Shown here: positions 6,125 to 6,468 of the stretch, one piece after another
Layout of the letters: the number at the start of each line of letters is the position of its first letter
Numbering within the stretch: the first letter of the stretch is position 1
Origin: a bacterium
GTDB taxonomy: Bacteria > SM23-31 > JAUVVT01
Reading direction: 5' to 3'
Length of the DNA: 6,468 bases
Assembly: GCA_030604505.1 (NCBI GenBank)
Contig: JAUVVT010000107.1
Coordinates: 1 to 6,468 of the forward strand
Notes under the pieces: generated by a model
Database searches by the model: none
The model's input: the letters and a program-made list of their open reading frames with translations, nothing else
Told to the model about the DNA's origin: nothing
Position numbers and translations under genes: made by a program

Positions 6125-6468
6125 TTATTGATTTTGTTTAATAATAGGGATGTTCCATTTTTTTATTCTGTACCGCAGGTGGTTTCGTGATATGCCCAGC
6201 TTTTTAGCAGTGAGTGATTGATTGTAGTTTGATTCTCGAAGTGCTCTTTCGATGATATTTTTTTCAACTTTCCAGAGTGTCAAATCTCCTTCTCTGAACT
6301 TGAAGTCTTCTTTTTGTTGGCGGATTTTTCCAAAGATGCCGAAGATTTCCTGCGGGAGTTCACGTGGAGTGATGATATTATCTTTAGCGAGGACTATTGC
6401 CCTTTCGATAATATTACCAAGTTCTCTGATATTTCCGGGCCAGGAATAGTGTTTTAAGAGGACTAATG
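6125..6468 (-). CDS. sigma-54-dependent NtrC-family regulator, C-terminal part (5' end outside window)
   Basis: Read on the minus strand, 113 C-terminal residues are visible. They open with the end of the AAA+ sigma-54 activator domain (LLKHYSWPGNIREL, visible residues 3-16, the conserved WPGNxREL segment with the sensor-2 Arg), then NIIERAIVLAKDNIITPREL (18-37). After a linker of about 25 residues comes a Fis-type helix-turn-helix: NIIERALRESNYNQSLTAKK (70-89), LGISRNHLRYRIKKWNI (90-106). Such proteins bind enhancer sites and use ATP to open sigma-54 RNA polymerase promoters. The GAFTGA loop, Walker motifs and any receiver domain lie beyond the window edge, so response regulator versus other sensor type cannot be told. 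PilR is a member of this family and controls pilin genes, so a pilus role is attractive but unproven. It converges on the secretin gene across a shared terminator. It uses ATC for Ile far more than the + strand genes do. Confidence 0.92.
   Translation of the reverse strand, partial: LVLLKHYSWPGNIRELGNIIERAIVLAKDNIITPRELPQEIFGIFGKIRQQKEDFKFREGDLTLWKVEKNIIERALRESNYNQSLTAKKLGISRNHLRYRIKKWNIPIIKQNQ

Noticed and set aside
6252..6449. Plus-strand 65-codon open frame at the right edge
   Set aside because: It is antisense to the well-matched NtrC-family C-terminus (WPGNIREL and Fis helix-turn-helix).

Overview
The window carries part of a type IV pilus (or closely related type II secretion-like) locus from a Gram-negative (diderm) bacterium. 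The outer-membrane secretin and the inner-membrane alignment proteins both require a double membrane. The DNA is AT-rich (below about 40% GC by eye), Arg is mostly AGA/AGG, and Ile on the + strand is mostly ATT/ATA. The fused, compact alignment genes and the LGIVA / PPYFP / SWYE protein at the left edge resemble what I remember from uncultured FCB-type or WOR-3-like phyla. That placement is a guess from memory. A standard code with TGA as a stop fits the other genes.

Layout, left to right. (1) 1-876: the 3' end of a large beta-rich surface or pilus-associated protein of DUF4900-like type, running in from outside the window. (2) 877-1027: a purine-rich spacer ending in a strong ribosome binding site. 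(3) 1028-2242: a PilT-family hexameric ATPase. (4) 2243-2353: a spacer with a possible hairpin. (5) 2354-3901: one continuous reading frame for a PilM-PilN fusion (actin-like domain, membrane segment, coiled coil, PilN domain; GspL-like layout), broken by a single in-frame TGA at 2807-2809, so it is annotated as two pieces. (6) 3939-4817: a PilO-PilP fusion. (7) 4826-6037: a short PilQ-type secretin. (8) 6089-6118: a perfect hairpin terminator. (9) 6125-6468, minus strand: the C-terminal end of a sigma-54-dependent NtrC-family regulator, convergent with the pilus genes.

How they work together: PilM, PilN, PilO and PilP normally form a bridge from the cytoplasmic ATPase ring to the outer-membrane secretin. 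Here those four parts appear compressed into two polypeptides, followed by the secretin, with the retraction-type ATPase at the front. No PilB, PilC or major pilin is in view. The adjacent regulator may control the cluster, but only its DNA-binding end is visible.

The points most worth a second look are the lone in-frame TGA in the PilM-PilN frame, which sits in a potential RNA stem; the double fusion architecture; and a PilT-like ATPase whose Asp box has lost its acidic pair. I saw no tRNA, rRNA, CRISPR array, insertion sequence or convincing promoter.
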